This document shows, one piece after another, positions 9,000 through 17,115 of a DNA stretch of 64,000 bases. The notes beneath the pieces were generated by a model that was given only the letters and a program-made list of their open reading frames with translations, ran no database searches and was not told the origin of the DNA. Source of the stretch: Roseomonas sp. (GTDB taxonomy: Bacteria > Pseudomonadota > Alphaproteobacteria > Acetobacterales > Acetobacteraceae); the NCBI GenBank assembly GCA_031180725.1, contig JAPSLO010000012.1, positions 124,001 to 188,000 of the forward strand. The letters run 5' to 3'. The stretch's first letter is position 1. Each line of letters starts with the position of its first letter. Both the position numbers and the translations under genes were made by a program.

Positions 9000-9977
9000 T
9001 TACAGGGCGGAGATGTTCGCCGCCCGCACCACCTCGCTCCAGCGGCGCTGCTCCGCCGCCACGAAGGCAGCGAACTCCGCCCGGCCGCCAATGCCCGGCT
9101 CGAAGCCGTTGCGGCCGAACTGCTCCCGCACCGCTGCGGAATCCAGCGTGGCGCGCACAGCGGCGGCGAAGCGCTCCTGGATGGCGGCCGGCGTGCCGGC
9201 GGGGGCGAAGAAGCCCTGCCAGCCGGAGACAGCAAAATCCGGCACGCCCATCTCTGCTGCCGTGGGCACGTTCGGCGCCTGGGCGCTACGGCTGTCCGCC
9301 GCCACGGCCAGGATCTTGGCCTGGCCGGCCTCCTCCGGCCCGCGCAGCACGGAATAGGCTTCCATCACCAGCTCGATCCGGCCCGCCGCCATTTCCTGCA
9401 CCGCCGCCGCGCCGGAGCGATAGGGCACATGCGTCACATCAATGCCGGTCTTTGCGCGTAGCAACTCTACCGCCACATGCGTCATCTGCCCGACACCGGA
9501 GGAGCCGTAGTTGAATTGCCCCGGCCGCGCCTTCGCCGCGGCCACGAAGTCGCGCAGCGTCGTCACGCCAGCCTTGGACGACACGCCAATGAAGAACGGG
9601 ATGTTCACTGCGTGGGCGACCGGCGCCAGATCGCGCATCGGGTCCAGCCCGACCGATTGCAGCAGCGGTGTCAGCACCACCTGCCCGACATTGGCATAGG
9701 CGAAGACGCGGCCGTCCGGCGCGGCGCGCGCGGCCTCCTGCAAGGCGATCATGCCGGCCGCGCCGGAGCGGTTCTCGATCACCACCGGCTGGCCCAGCTC
9801 GCTCTGCATGGCGCCGGCCAGCAGCCGCGCGATAATGTCCGCCGTGCCACCCGGCGCGAAGCCGACCAGCAGGCGGATCGGGCGGTCAGGCCAGGCGGGG
9901 CCCTGTTGCCCCGCGGCGCGGTGGGCGCCCGGCAGCATCAGGCCGGCGCCCAGGCTGAGCAGCTGTCTGCGGTGCAT
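9000..9977 (-). CDS. Bug/TctC-family solute-binding protein (sulfatase operon)
   Basis: The 325-residue protein has an N-terminal signal peptide (MHRRQLLSLGAGLMLPG). It shows the Bug family landmarks: PIRLLVGFAPGGTADIIAR near the mature N-terminus, GQPVVIENRSGAAG, and DVTHVPYRSGAAAVQEMAAG in the centre. Bug proteins bind carboxylates or amides in the periplasm, feeding tripartite tricarboxylate transporters or acting as sensors. The ATG at 9977 has a strong GGGGAGAAG upstream. Its first 92 bases overlap the end of the GntR gene in another frame. It is the third gene of a sulfatase-GntR-Bug operon, so it may capture a sulfated or desulfated organic acid (inference). Confidence 0.9.
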   Translation of the reverse strand: MHRRQLLSLGAGLMLPGAHRAAGQQGPAWPDRPIRLLVGFAPGGTADIIARLLAGAMQSELGQPVVIENRSGAAGMIALQEAARAAPDGRVFAYANVGQVVLTPLLQSVGLDPMRDLAPVAHAVNIPFFIGVSSKAGVTTLRDFVAAAKARPGQFNYGSSGVGQMTHVAVELLRAKTGIDVTHVPYRSGAAAVQEMAAGRIELVMEAYSVLRGPEEAGQAKILAVAADSRSAQAPNVPTAAEMGVPDFAVSGWQGFFAPAGTPAAIQERFAAAVRATLDSAAVREQFGRNGFEPGIGGRAEFAAFVAAEQRRWSEVVRAANISAL

Positions 9978-10674
9978 GCGTCTTCTCCCCTTCGGTCGTC
10001 TTTCCGGCCTCGCCCGCCGCGCCACGCTTGCGGTCGCGGCCGATGCTGTCGGCGATGTGGTCCCTCAGCGCCTGGGCGGCGCTGGCGATGTCGCCGCAGC
10101 GCAGCGCGGTGATGATACGGGCGTGCTCCTCCACGATCAGGTCGCGGTCCAGCACGCCGCCGGCCCGCAGATGCGTGCGGGAGAATTGCGCCGCCTGCGC
10201 AATTTGCCGCCAGGCGCGCAGCAAGAAGGGATTTCCCGCCGCTTCCACCAGCGCGCCATGAAAGGCCAGGTTGGCCTCCGCGAAGCGGCGCGCCTCCCCA
10301 TGCGCCGAGAGCCGTGGCTGCGCGCGGCGGATGGAGGCGTTTACCTCCTCCAATCGGCGGAGAAGCCCAGAGTCCACGGGTGCGCGCAGGAGGCGCATGG
10401 CACCGCCTTCGATCGCAATGCGCGCCTCCATCCAGTGGCCATAGGCTATGTCATCGGGCGCGGCGGCGACGCGGTAGCCCCGATTCGCGCTGAACTCCGC
10501 CAGCCCATCGGCATGCAACCGCGCCAGCGCCTCCCGCACCGGCGTTTGGCTGATCCGGAACTCATTGGCCAGTGCCGTGGTGGACAGGCGCGCGCCGGCG
10601 GCGATGCAGCCATCGCCGATGCGGCGACGCAGCTCCTCGTAGAGCTGCACGGCAAGGCTGGCGGCCTGGACCAT
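9886..10674 (-). CDS. GntR-family (FadR/FCD type) transcriptional regulator
   Basis: A 262-residue regulator with an N-terminal winged helix (about 8-75, including ISQTPVREALARLHADGLAE) and a C-terminal all-helical FCD domain (about 80-225) of the type that binds small organic acids, often through a metal site with His residues such as FHGALVEAAGN and EEHARIITALR. The last 30-40 residues extend beyond the usual FCD end and are read out of frame through the start of the Bug gene. The start is 3 bases after the sulfatase stop, so the three genes are coupled. It probably regulates this operon, with the substrate or product as effector. Confidence 0.85.
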   Translation of the reverse strand: MVQAASLAVQLYEELRRRIGDGCIAAGARLSTTALANEFRISQTPVREALARLHADGLAEFSANRGYRVAAAPDDIAYGHWMEARIAIEGGAMRLLRAPVDSGLLRRLEEVNASIRRAQPRLSAHGEARRFAEANLAFHGALVEAAGNPFLLRAWRQIAQAAQFSRTHLRAGGVLDRDLIVEEHARIITALRCGDIASAAQALRDHIADSIGRDRKRGAAGEAGKTTEGEKTHAPQTAAQPGRRPDAAGRPPRRGATGPRLA

Positions 10675-10677
10675 GGC

Positions 10678-12201
10678 TCAGGGAGGATCCAGACCAAGGC
10701 GCTGATAGGCCTCAGGCGGCGCCTCATGCTCCTGCATCAATTCACGCAGCAGCGCCGCCATGCGGGTGGCTTCCGCCGGCGCGTCCAGCGGTGAGGTCTG
10801 CGCGGGATCGGCCTCCACATCGTACAGCACCGTGCGCGCATCCAGCAGCGGATAGCGATGCACCATGTTCGCCGCGGCATCCGGCACCACCGGCAGCTTC
10901 AGAACCGGCATGCCCTTGGTGAAGGGGAAGGGGCCGGCGAGCTGGGCGCCCGCCAGCTCCTGCGGCTCGAAGAAGCTGCGCATATGCACGGGCATCAGCG
11001 TGTAGTGGTGCAGCTGCGTGTCCGCCGCGACGCCTTCCGGATAGCGCATATAGACGAAGCGCCCGTCGGTGCAGTTCACCGCGCCGCCGAATTGGCCGAA
11101 CAGCACGCCGCGCCGGATCTGCTCGTCCCGCGCCAGCAGCGGCACCAACGAGCGGCCGCGGACTTCCGGCGGTACGGTCGTGCCGAACATCTCCAGGATG
11201 GTCGGCATCAGGTCCATGGTCTGGGTGAGGGCGCGGCGATGCTCACCAGCCGCGGCGGCATGGGCCGGGTGGTGGATGAACAGGGGGATGCGGGACACTT
11301 CCTCGAAGAAGGGCGGGCGGTTCTTGCCCCAGTATTCATGCTCGCCCAGCAGCAGCCCGTGATCGGTGGAAACGATCAGCGCCGTATCGGCCCAGGCATT
11401 CCGGGCATCCATCCAGTCCAGCAGGCGGCCCAGATAATCGTCGCACATCTTCAGCAGCGCCAGGTAGTTGGCGCGCAGCTCTGCCTCCTCCTCCGGTGCG
11501 TAGCCGGGTTGGCCATAGCGAGGCCAGTCCAGCACCGGGCCACGGTAGTTGGTGGGCAGGCCGTCGCGGAAGCGCGCGGCGGCGAAGAAGGGCTCATGCG
11601 GGTCGAAGCACTCGACCTGCAGCAGCCAGTTATCCGTCTCCGCATTGGTGTCCAGGAACTCCAGCGCGGCCTTAGTGCAGAGCGCCAGCGGGAAGGCGTC
11701 CTCCACCTGCATCTGCTCGCGCGAGACGTAGTAGGGCATGTTGGCGTTCGGGTCGGTGCGGCCGTCGAACTGCGTCGGGTGGTACTCGCCACGCCAGCGT
11801 TCGACCGGAGGCGCGACCACGCCCTTCCACTTGTCCTTCTCCTGCCCCCGGAAGAATTCCCAGGAGGAGTAGCGGCCATGGAAGCCGACGCCGCCATCCT
11901 CGAAGTAGTGGTAGTGGTCGGTGACTAGGTGGCTGTAGGTGCCGCGCTGGGCGCGCAACACTTCGGGGAAGGAGTTGTCGAAGGGCTCCAGCGGACCCCA
12001 GGCGCGGTGCAGGAAATTCAGCCGGCCCGTGTGCATATCCCGACGTGCGGGCATGCAGGGCAAGCTGCCGACATAATGCGTGTCAAAGGTCACGCAGCGC
12101 TGTGCCAGGCGGTCGAAGTTCGGCGTGGGGACCAGCGCGCCGCCATAGGCGCCCAGCGCATGGCGGTTCAAGCTGTCGAACAGCACGTAGATCAGGCGCA
12201 T
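10678..12201 (-). CDS. Type I (formylglycine-dependent) sulfatase
   Basis: A 507-residue alkaline-phosphatase-superfamily sulfatase. The C-x-P-x-R signature is at C49-M-P-A-R53, so Cys49 would be matured to formylglycine by a separate enzyme not seen here. An N-terminal metal-site segment (VLFDSLNRHALGAYGG) and the later VSTDHGLLLGEHEYWGKNRP metal-binding segment are present. No signal peptide is visible, suggesting a cytoplasmic enzyme acting on an imported sulfate ester. RBS-like GGAGGA lies upstream of the ATG at 12201. It is the first gene of an operon with GntR and Bug genes. The substrate is unknown. Confidence 0.88.
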   Translation of the reverse strand: MRLIYVLFDSLNRHALGAYGGALVPTPNFDRLAQRCVTFDTHYVGSLPCMPARRDMHTGRLNFLHRAWGPLEPFDNSFPEVLRAQRGTYSHLVTDHYHYFEDGGVGFHGRYSSWEFFRGQEKDKWKGVVAPPVERWRGEYHPTQFDGRTDPNANMPYYVSREQMQVEDAFPLALCTKAALEFLDTNAETDNWLLQVECFDPHEPFFAAARFRDGLPTNYRGPVLDWPRYGQPGYAPEEEAELRANYLALLKMCDDYLGRLLDWMDARNAWADTALIVSTDHGLLLGEHEYWGKNRPPFFEEVSRIPLFIHHPAHAAAAGEHRRALTQTMDLMPTILEMFGTTVPPEVRGRSLVPLLARDEQIRRGVLFGQFGGAVNCTDGRFVYMRYPEGVAADTQLHHYTLMPVHMRSFFEPQELAGAQLAGPFPFTKGMPVLKLPVVPDAAANMVHRYPLLDARTVLYDVEADPAQTSPLDAPAEATRMAALLRELMQEHEAPPEAYQRLGLDPP

Positions 12202-12221
12202 CCGGTCCTCCGGAGCAGGAT

Positions 12222-12236
12222 CCTATATAATCGTGT
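12222..12236 (-). promoter_or_regulatory. AT-rich promoter-like site upstream of the sulfatase operon
   Basis: Read on the minus strand, an ATTATATAG-like -10 element sits about 22-28 bases ahead of the sulfatase start, in otherwise very GC-rich DNA. GTGTG/CACAC arms flank it further upstream and could be part of a GntR operator. No convincing -35 is seen. Confidence 0.35.
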
Positions 12237-12682
12237 GTCGCCGGCAAGCCCTGCACACGGTGGTGCTATTGAACCCAGGGCCGCGCCGGTCCAAACCTGC
12301 GCCGACGTCAGGGAGAGCTGCGGATGCAGAGCGCGCCGGAACCGGCCACGGCTTCCCTTTTGCCGGACCTGCCCCGGGGCGCGCCCGGCCATGAAGCCAG
12401 TGTATGGTCCCAGGACTGGCATCGGACCTGCCGCGCGCGGCGGCCACCGATCGCGCCGGCTGCGTGCCGCGGAGATGAAGGTTCTGCTCTATCTCGCCAT
12501 CGCCAGGGGCGCGATTGCCCCGTTGCCGAGCGCAGCCGAGAACCAGGCCGAGCTTGGTCCTTTGGCGCGTTGCGAGGTGGCGGTCGATACCGGCCCCTGT
12601 TGCCCGAACGGTCCCAGATGGAGGCCCAGGCACTGGCCGCCTTCGCGCGCCGCCTGCGGCCCTGATGCGGAAGGACTAGCCC
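12237..12682. other. Gap without a supported gene; possible decayed coding remnant at 12470-12665
   Basis: About 450 bases separate the sulfatase promoter from the flavin reductase-like gene. On the plus strand two frames look weakly coding. One reads MKVLLYLAIARGAIAPL and then loses sense; the other ends in SQMEAQALAAFARRLRP before a stop at about 12663. Joining them needs a frameshift. I recognise no family, so this may be a broken gene or chance open frames in GC-rich DNA. Confidence 0.2.
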
Positions 12683-13294
12683 GTGTTGTTCGATTTCACC
12701 GCCCTGCCGCGCGATGTCCGCAGCAAGCTGATGCATTCCACAGTGGTGCCGCGGCCCATCGCCTGGATCGTGACGCGTCACGCATCCGGTCAAACGAATG
12801 CCGCACCCTTTTCCTTCTTCAACGTGGTGGCGACCGAGCCGCCGCTGCTCTGCGTCGGCATCTCCGCTCGCGCGGGCGAGGACAAGGACACGCTGGCCAA
12901 TATCCGCCGCAGCGGCCAGTTCGTGGTGAACCTGGTCAGCAATGCGCAGGCGGCAGCGATGAACGCGACGGCTCCGGATTACGGGCCGGAGGTGGATGAG
13001 CTGGCGAAGGCCGGCTTGGTCGCCGCACCTTCCACGAAGGTGGACCCGCCGCGCATCGCGGACAGTCCCGTGGCAATGGAATGCGAGCTGTTCCAGCTGG
13101 TGGATCTGGAGCCGGGCGGCGCGGTGGTGCTGGGCCGCATCCTGGCGATGCATATCGCCGAGGAGATGATGCTGGACGTCAACCGATACTATGTGGATAC
13201 GCCGAAGCTGGAACTGATCGGGCGCATGCATGGCGGTGGTGTCTATGTACGCACCACCGATCTGTTCGATATGCCGCGACCCCAGGCACGCTAG
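12683..13294 (+). CDS. Flavin reductase-like (FMN split-barrel) protein
   Basis: A 203-residue protein of the flavin reductase-like domain family, which binds FMN in a split beta-barrel. The VVPRPIAWIVTRHASGQTNA segment, then APFSFFNVVATEPPLLCVGI and the DTLANIRRSGQFVVNLVS stretch are typical. The C-terminal DVNRYYVDTPKLELIGRMHG is the usual family ending. The start is GTG at 12683 with GGAAGGA about 7 bases upstream. Such proteins supply reduced FMN or act as stand-alone reductases. It is a single gene here, so no partner oxygenase can be assigned. Confidence 0.88.
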   Translation: MLFDFTALPRDVRSKLMHSTVVPRPIAWIVTRHASGQTNAAPFSFFNVVATEPPLLCVGISARAGEDKDTLANIRRSGQFVVNLVSNAQAAAMNATAPDYGPEVDELAKAGLVAAPSTKVDPPRIADSPVAMECELFQLVDLEPGGAVVLGRILAMHIAEEMMLDVNRYYVDTPKLELIGRMHGGGVYVRTTDLFDMPRPQAR

Positions 13295-13300
13295 CCGGCG

Positions 13301-13325
13301 CCGGCAGGGGCGTCGCCCCTGCCGG
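13301..13325. terminator. Perfect hairpin between convergent genes
   Basis: An 11-bp stem (13301-13311 with 13315-13325) and a 3-base loop lie 6 bases after the flavin reductase-like stop and before the end of the convergent Bug gene. It is probably a bidirectional terminator. Confidence 0.65.
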
Positions 13326-13344
13326 ATCCGTCCCAGGCGCGCTG

Positions 13345-14328
13345 CTACTCCAGCTTCACGTTGCCGAGCTGCGCGGCGCGCCGGTTGATCTCGATCTCTT
13401 CGCGGATCACTGCGGCGTAACGCGCCGGAGTGATGTCCTGTGCCGCCGGGATCTCCGCGCCCAGTTCCACCAGCCGCGCCTTGACTGTCGCATCGCTCAT
13501 CGCGGCGGCCAGCGCGCTGCGCAGCTTCTCGATCACCTCTGGCGGCGTGCCGGCAGGCGCCAGCAGGCCGAGGGTCGTGGTGATCTCCGGTTCCACGATG
13601 CCGGCCTCGCGGAAGGTCTCCACTTCCGGCACCAGGCGCGAACGCTGCGCGGAAGCGATGCCCAGGATGCGCGCCCGGCCATCAGCATGCAGTTGCAGCG
13701 CGGAGGAAAGCTGGTCGAAGACTACAGGTACCGTGCCCGCGATCAGGTCGTTCAGCGCCGGGCCGGTGCCACGATAGGGCACATGCACAAGTTGCGCGCC
13801 ACTGGCGGCGTTGAACAGCTCGATCGCCAGATGCGCGCCGGACCCGATGCCGGAGGTGCCGACCGAGAGCCCGCCCCGGGTGCGCTTCGAAAGCTCTACC
13901 AGCTCCCGCAGGCTACGTACCGGCAGATCCTTCGACACCATCGCGACCACGGGCACGCGATAGGCGATGCCGATCGGCGCCAGATCCTTCAGCGGGTCAT
14001 AGGGCAGGCGCTCCATCGCCACGGGAAAGATGGAGACGGGCGCGGTACCGGTGATGAGGATGGTGTAGCCATCAGGCCGCGACCGCGCGACGCTGTCCGT
14101 GCCAACGATGCCGCCGGCGCCGGCGCGGTTGTCCACCACCACCTGCTGGCCCAGCGCCTGGCTCATGGCCGGCTGGATCAGCCGCGCGGTGAAATCCACA
14201 TTCCCCCCAGGTGGATAGGCGACCACCATCCGCACCGGCCGGTCCGGGAAGCCCTGCGCCTGGGCGCTGACGGCGGGCACTGCCAGCGCTGCTGCTGCGC
14301 CCAGCAGAGCTGCGCGACGGGTGACCAT
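13345..14328 (-). CDS. Bug/TctC-family solute-binding protein (end of dehydratase operon)
   Basis: A 327-residue Bug protein with a signal peptide ending near AVSAQAQG. Landmarks are PVRMVVAYPPGGNVDFTAR, QQVVVDNRAGAGGIVGTDS and VHVPYRGTGPALNDLIAG. Two in-frame ATGs exist; 14328 is preferred because AAGGAG lies about 8 bases upstream, whereas 14334 is only 2 bases from it. The gene starts 11 bases after the small-subunit stop, as the last gene of a five-gene operon holding a second Bug gene. The two are clearly different in sequence, so they may serve different ligands or steps. Confidence 0.9.
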   Translation of the reverse strand: MVTRRAALLGAAAALAVPAVSAQAQGFPDRPVRMVVAYPPGGNVDFTARLIQPAMSQALGQQVVVDNRAGAGGIVGTDSVARSRPDGYTILITGTAPVSIFPVAMERLPYDPLKDLAPIGIAYRVPVVAMVSKDLPVRSLRELVELSKRTRGGLSVGTSGIGSGAHLAIELFNAASGAQLVHVPYRGTGPALNDLIAGTVPVVFDQLSSALQLHADGRARILGIASAQRSRLVPEVETFREAGIVEPEITTTLGLLAPAGTPPEVIEKLRSALAAAMSDATVKARLVELGAEIPAAQDITPARYAAVIREEIEINRRAAQLGNVKLE

Positions 14329-14339
14329 GGACATTCTCC

Positions 14340-14870
14340 TTATTCCTGGGCGGCGCGGCGCGCCGCGAACTCGCGTTCCAGCAACGGGATCACCCCACCG
14401 GCCTTCCAGATCTGCACCATGCGGGGCGAGAAGGGTCGAGCATGCAGCATGCGCCCTGAAGGAAGTGTCACCGCGCCCGTCGCGGGATCGGCTGAGATCA
14501 CCTCGCCATCCTGCACAGCCGTCGAGATACCCGGGCAGATCATCACCGGCAGGCCGGTGTTCAGCGCGCGGCGGATGAAGACTGCCTCGCAGCTTTCCAC
14601 CACCACCACAGCGATGCCGGAGGCGCGGATGGCGACGCTGACCTCCACATGGTTGTGGTGCGCGAAATTATGGCCGCCCACCACGATATCTCCCTTGCGC
14701 ACCTGTTCCGGAAATTCCGGGCGCAGGCGGCGGAAGCACATGGCGCGCAGGGCGTCCTCATCGAACTCCTTGCCGAAGCCTTCGCGGACGATGGAGAAGT
14801 CGATAATACCGTCATCGCCGCAGACATCGTCGCCGAATTTCCAGGCGCGGCCCTTCGGGATGTCGCTCAT
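14340..14870 (-). CDS. Aconitase-superfamily hydro-lyase, small (swivel) subunit, LeuD-like
   Basis: A 176-residue swivel-domain subunit of the 3-isopropylmalate dehydratase/homoaconitase family. It begins GRAWKFGDDVCGDDGIIDFS and contains DIVVGGHNFAHHNHVEVSVA, the position where LeuD proteins carry the substrate-contacting G-x-N-F-G-x-G-S-S-R loop. Here that loop is altered to GGHNFAHHNHVE, so substrate recognition differs from leucine biosynthesis. It overlaps the large subunit by ATGA. With two Bug genes around it, a catabolic dicarboxylate dehydratase (for example of the 2,3-dimethylmalate type) is more likely than LeuD itself; this is inference. Confidence 0.85.
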   Translation of the reverse strand: MSDIPKGRAWKFGDDVCGDDGIIDFSIVREGFGKEFDEDALRAMCFRRLRPEFPEQVRKGDIVVGGHNFAHHNHVEVSVAIRASGIAVVVVESCEAVFIRRALNTGLPVMICPGISTAVQDGEVISADPATGAVTLPSGRMLHARPFSPRMVQIWKAGGVIPLLEREFAARRAAQE

Positions 14871-16153
14871 GCGGCGGTCTCCGCCAGCAGGGCACGAGGA
14901 TCGACAATCTCGCCCGCCACGGCAGAGGCTGCAACGACATGCGGCCCGGCCAGGAACACCCGCGCGGTGCGACTGCCATTGCGGCCCTGATAGTTGAACT
15001 GCTGCGTGGAGATGGAGACCTCTCCATCGTTCAGCACGCCCTGATAGCCCCAGCAGGTGGTGCAGCCGGGCGCCAGTACGGCGGCACCCGCTTCGGCAAA
15101 AATTTCCAGAAGCCCTTCCCGCGCGGCTTCCGCGTAGATGTTGCGGCTGCCCGGCGTGATGTAGAAGGTCACATGCGGCGCCACGCGCCGGCCGCGCAGG
15201 ATGCGTGCGGCAGCGCGCAGATCGTCCAGCCGCCCGCCGGCGCAGGAGCCGATGGATGCCTGGTCGATCCGCGTGCCGGCGGTCTGCTCCACCGGTACCG
15301 CGCCATGCGCATCCGGCGGCACCGTCACCATGGGCCGTGTTTCGCCGAGATCGTAGTGCAGATGGGCGACGTATTCGGCGCCCTCATCCGCCGTCACCAC
15401 CTGCCAGGGCCGCCCCGCATCCCGCGCACGCACGTAACCCAGCGCCAGCGCATCGGGCTGCATGATCCCGGTATAGGCGCCGCTATGAAACAGGGAGGCG
15501 AGCAGCGTCTGCCGGTCGTCCAGCGAAAGCTCCGCCAGGCCGGGCCCGTCGAATTCCACGCAGCATTGCAGTAGCCGCCCACCCGGCGTGGCATCCGCGA
15601 GGATGGCCTGGATGACGTCCCGCGCCGTCACTCCGAAGGGCAGCTTTCCGGTCAGCGTGATGCGCGCGGAAGGCGGCACAGCCAGCCAGTTCTCGTCCTG
15701 GATCAGTGAGACGAGGACCTCTGTGGAGATCGGGATGTTCAGCGCCCCCAGCGCGCCGATGCTGGCGATGTTGCCCTCATCGGAGAAGATCAGCGTGCCG
15801 GGTCGTGCGAAGCCGCGTTCCGTCAGCACCTGGTGGCGCAGCCCGCTGCCCGGGCCGAAGAAGTTCTCGATGCCCTGCTTCGTGCACCAGTCGCGCAGGG
15901 TGCGGTGGGTTTCGTGGTGGTGCGAGCCCATTGAGGCAGAGGTGGAGTGGTCAATCACCATCACTGCCTTGTCAGGGCGGGGAATCCGGTCCACGCCGAT
16001 GCGTTCCAGGTTGCGCTTGTGGCCGGGCCAGAACAGCTCCTGGCAGGCGGTGTAGTCGGCCGAGACGGTGACGTATTCGCCCACCTCCACCGCATCACGG
16101 CCGCAGTGGGCGGCGATGATCTTCTGGGCAACGGTCTGCGGCGGGCGGCTCAT
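14867..16153 (-). CDS. Aconitase-superfamily hydro-lyase, large subunit, LeuC-like
   Basis: A 428-residue large subunit with a [4Fe-4S] cluster. The three cluster cysteines are visible as C304 (SIGSCAGGRLDDL) and C364 and C367 (PGCTTCWG). VIDHSTSASMGSHHHETHRT is the conserved N-terminal substrate region. The family interconverts 2- and 3-hydroxy-dicarboxylates through a dehydrated intermediate. It overlaps the small subunit and the upstream Bug gene by 4 bases each, so all are translationally coupled. Length and Cys pattern fit LeuC-like or dimethylmalate/methylitaconate-type dehydratases. The substrate is not determined by sequence alone. Confidence 0.88.
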   Translation of the reverse strand: MSRPPQTVAQKIIAAHCGRDAVEVGEYVTVSADYTACQELFWPGHKRNLERIGVDRIPRPDKAVMVIDHSTSASMGSHHHETHRTLRDWCTKQGIENFFGPGSGLRHQVLTERGFARPGTLIFSDEGNIASIGALGALNIPISTEVLVSLIQDENWLAVPPSARITLTGKLPFGVTARDVIQAILADATPGGRLLQCCVEFDGPGLAELSLDDRQTLLASLFHSGAYTGIMQPDALALGYVRARDAGRPWQVVTADEGAEYVAHLHYDLGETRPMVTVPPDAHGAVPVEQTAGTRIDQASIGSCAGGRLDDLRAAARILRGRRVAPHVTFYITPGSRNIYAEAAREGLLEIFAEAGAAVLAPGCTTCWGYQGVLNDGEVSISTQQFNYQGRNGSRTARVFLAGPHVVAASAVAGEIVDPRALLAETAA

Positions 16154-17115
16154 TGCAGGGTCAGTCCCGCCGCGCGGATGATGGGATCCCAGGTCACTCG
16201 TTCCTCACGCAGGAAATTGGCCAAGTGTTCGGGCCCGCTGCGAACGGGCAGGGCTCCCTGGCGGGTCAGGGCGGCGCGCACTGTCTCATCCTCCAGCGCC
16301 TCGGCCAGCGCGGCGGCGGCGCGGTGCAGGATGGGCTCGGGCGTGCCGGCCGGCGCCAGCAGCGCCTGCCAGTTGCGCACCACCAGCGCCGGGAAGCCCA
16401 GTTCGGCCGCTGAGGGGATGGCAGGCGCGAGCGGCGAGCGCTGCGTGCCGGTGATGGCCAGCGCACGCAGCTGCCCCGCTTCCACCAGCGGCAGCACAGC
16501 GGAGATGTCACCGAACAGCCCGTCGATCTTGCCCGCCATCACATCCGGCACGGCGGCGCCGGTGCCGCGATAGGGGATGTGCTCGAAGCGGGTACCGGTC
16601 AGCTGTCCCAGCATCTCCATCGCCAGATGCGGCGTGGTGCCGATGCCGGCGGATCCCAGGTTCAGCCCACCCGGGCGGCTGCGCGAGAGCGCCAGGAATT
16701 CCTGCAGGTTCGCCGCCGGCAGGTTGGGGCCCACCACCAGAACCTGCGGGCTCTCGGAGATCAGCGCGACCGGTGCCAGCACCCGCATCGGGTCATCCCC
16801 GCCGCCGGCCGCCGGCGCAATGGTCAATGGCCCGGGCGAGCCGATCAGCAAAGTATAGCCGTCGGGCCGCGCCTGGGCGACAACGCGCGTACCCACCGTG
16901 CCACCGCCGCCAGCGCGATTCTCCACCACCACAGCCTGACCCAGACGGCGGCGCAGCCCTTCGGCCACCGGCCGCGCGACGTTATCTACCGGGCCACCCG
17001 GCGCGAAGGGCACCACCAGCGTGATGGCGCGCTGCGGCCAGGCGGCGTCCTGCGCGCGCGCCGGCAGCGCCAGCGCCAGCGGGGCGGCCAGCAATATGCG
17101 GCGGGGAATGCTCAT
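16150..17115 (-). CDS. Bug/TctC-family solute-binding protein (dehydratase operon)
   Basis: A 321-residue Bug protein with a signal peptide (IPRRILLAAPLALALPARAQ). Typical segments are ITLVVPFAPGGPVDNVARPV, GQAVVVENRAGGGGTVGTRV and EHIPYRGTGAAVPDVMAGK. The ATG at 17115 overlaps the hydrolase stop as ATGA; a GTG at 17121 is also in frame but less likely. It lies between an exported hydrolase and the LeuC-like subunit. The order suggests capture of an ester hydrolysis product that is then processed by the dehydratase (inference). No TctA/TctB permease genes are nearby. Confidence 0.9.
   Translation of the reverse strand: MSIPRRILLAAPLALALPARAQDAAWPQRAITLVVPFAPGGPVDNVARPVAEGLRRRLGQAVVVENRAGGGGTVGTRVVAQARPDGYTLLIGSPGPLTIAPAAGGGDDPMRVLAPVALISESPQVLVVGPNLPAANLQEFLALSRSRPGGLNLGSAGIGTTPHLAMEMLGQLTGTRFEHIPYRGTGAAVPDVMAGKIDGLFGDISAVLPLVEAGQLRALAITGTQRSPLAPAIPSAAELGFPALVVRNWQALLAPAGTPEPILHRAAAALAEALEDETVRAALTRQGALPVRSGPEHLANFLREERVTWDPIIRAAGLTLQ

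Noticed and set aside
14340..16153. Leucine biosynthesis leuC/leuD
   Set aside because: Fold and Fe-S cysteines fit, but the small-subunit recognition loop is altered and the operon holds Bug and esterase genes instead of leuA/leuB, so I did not assign the leu symbols.
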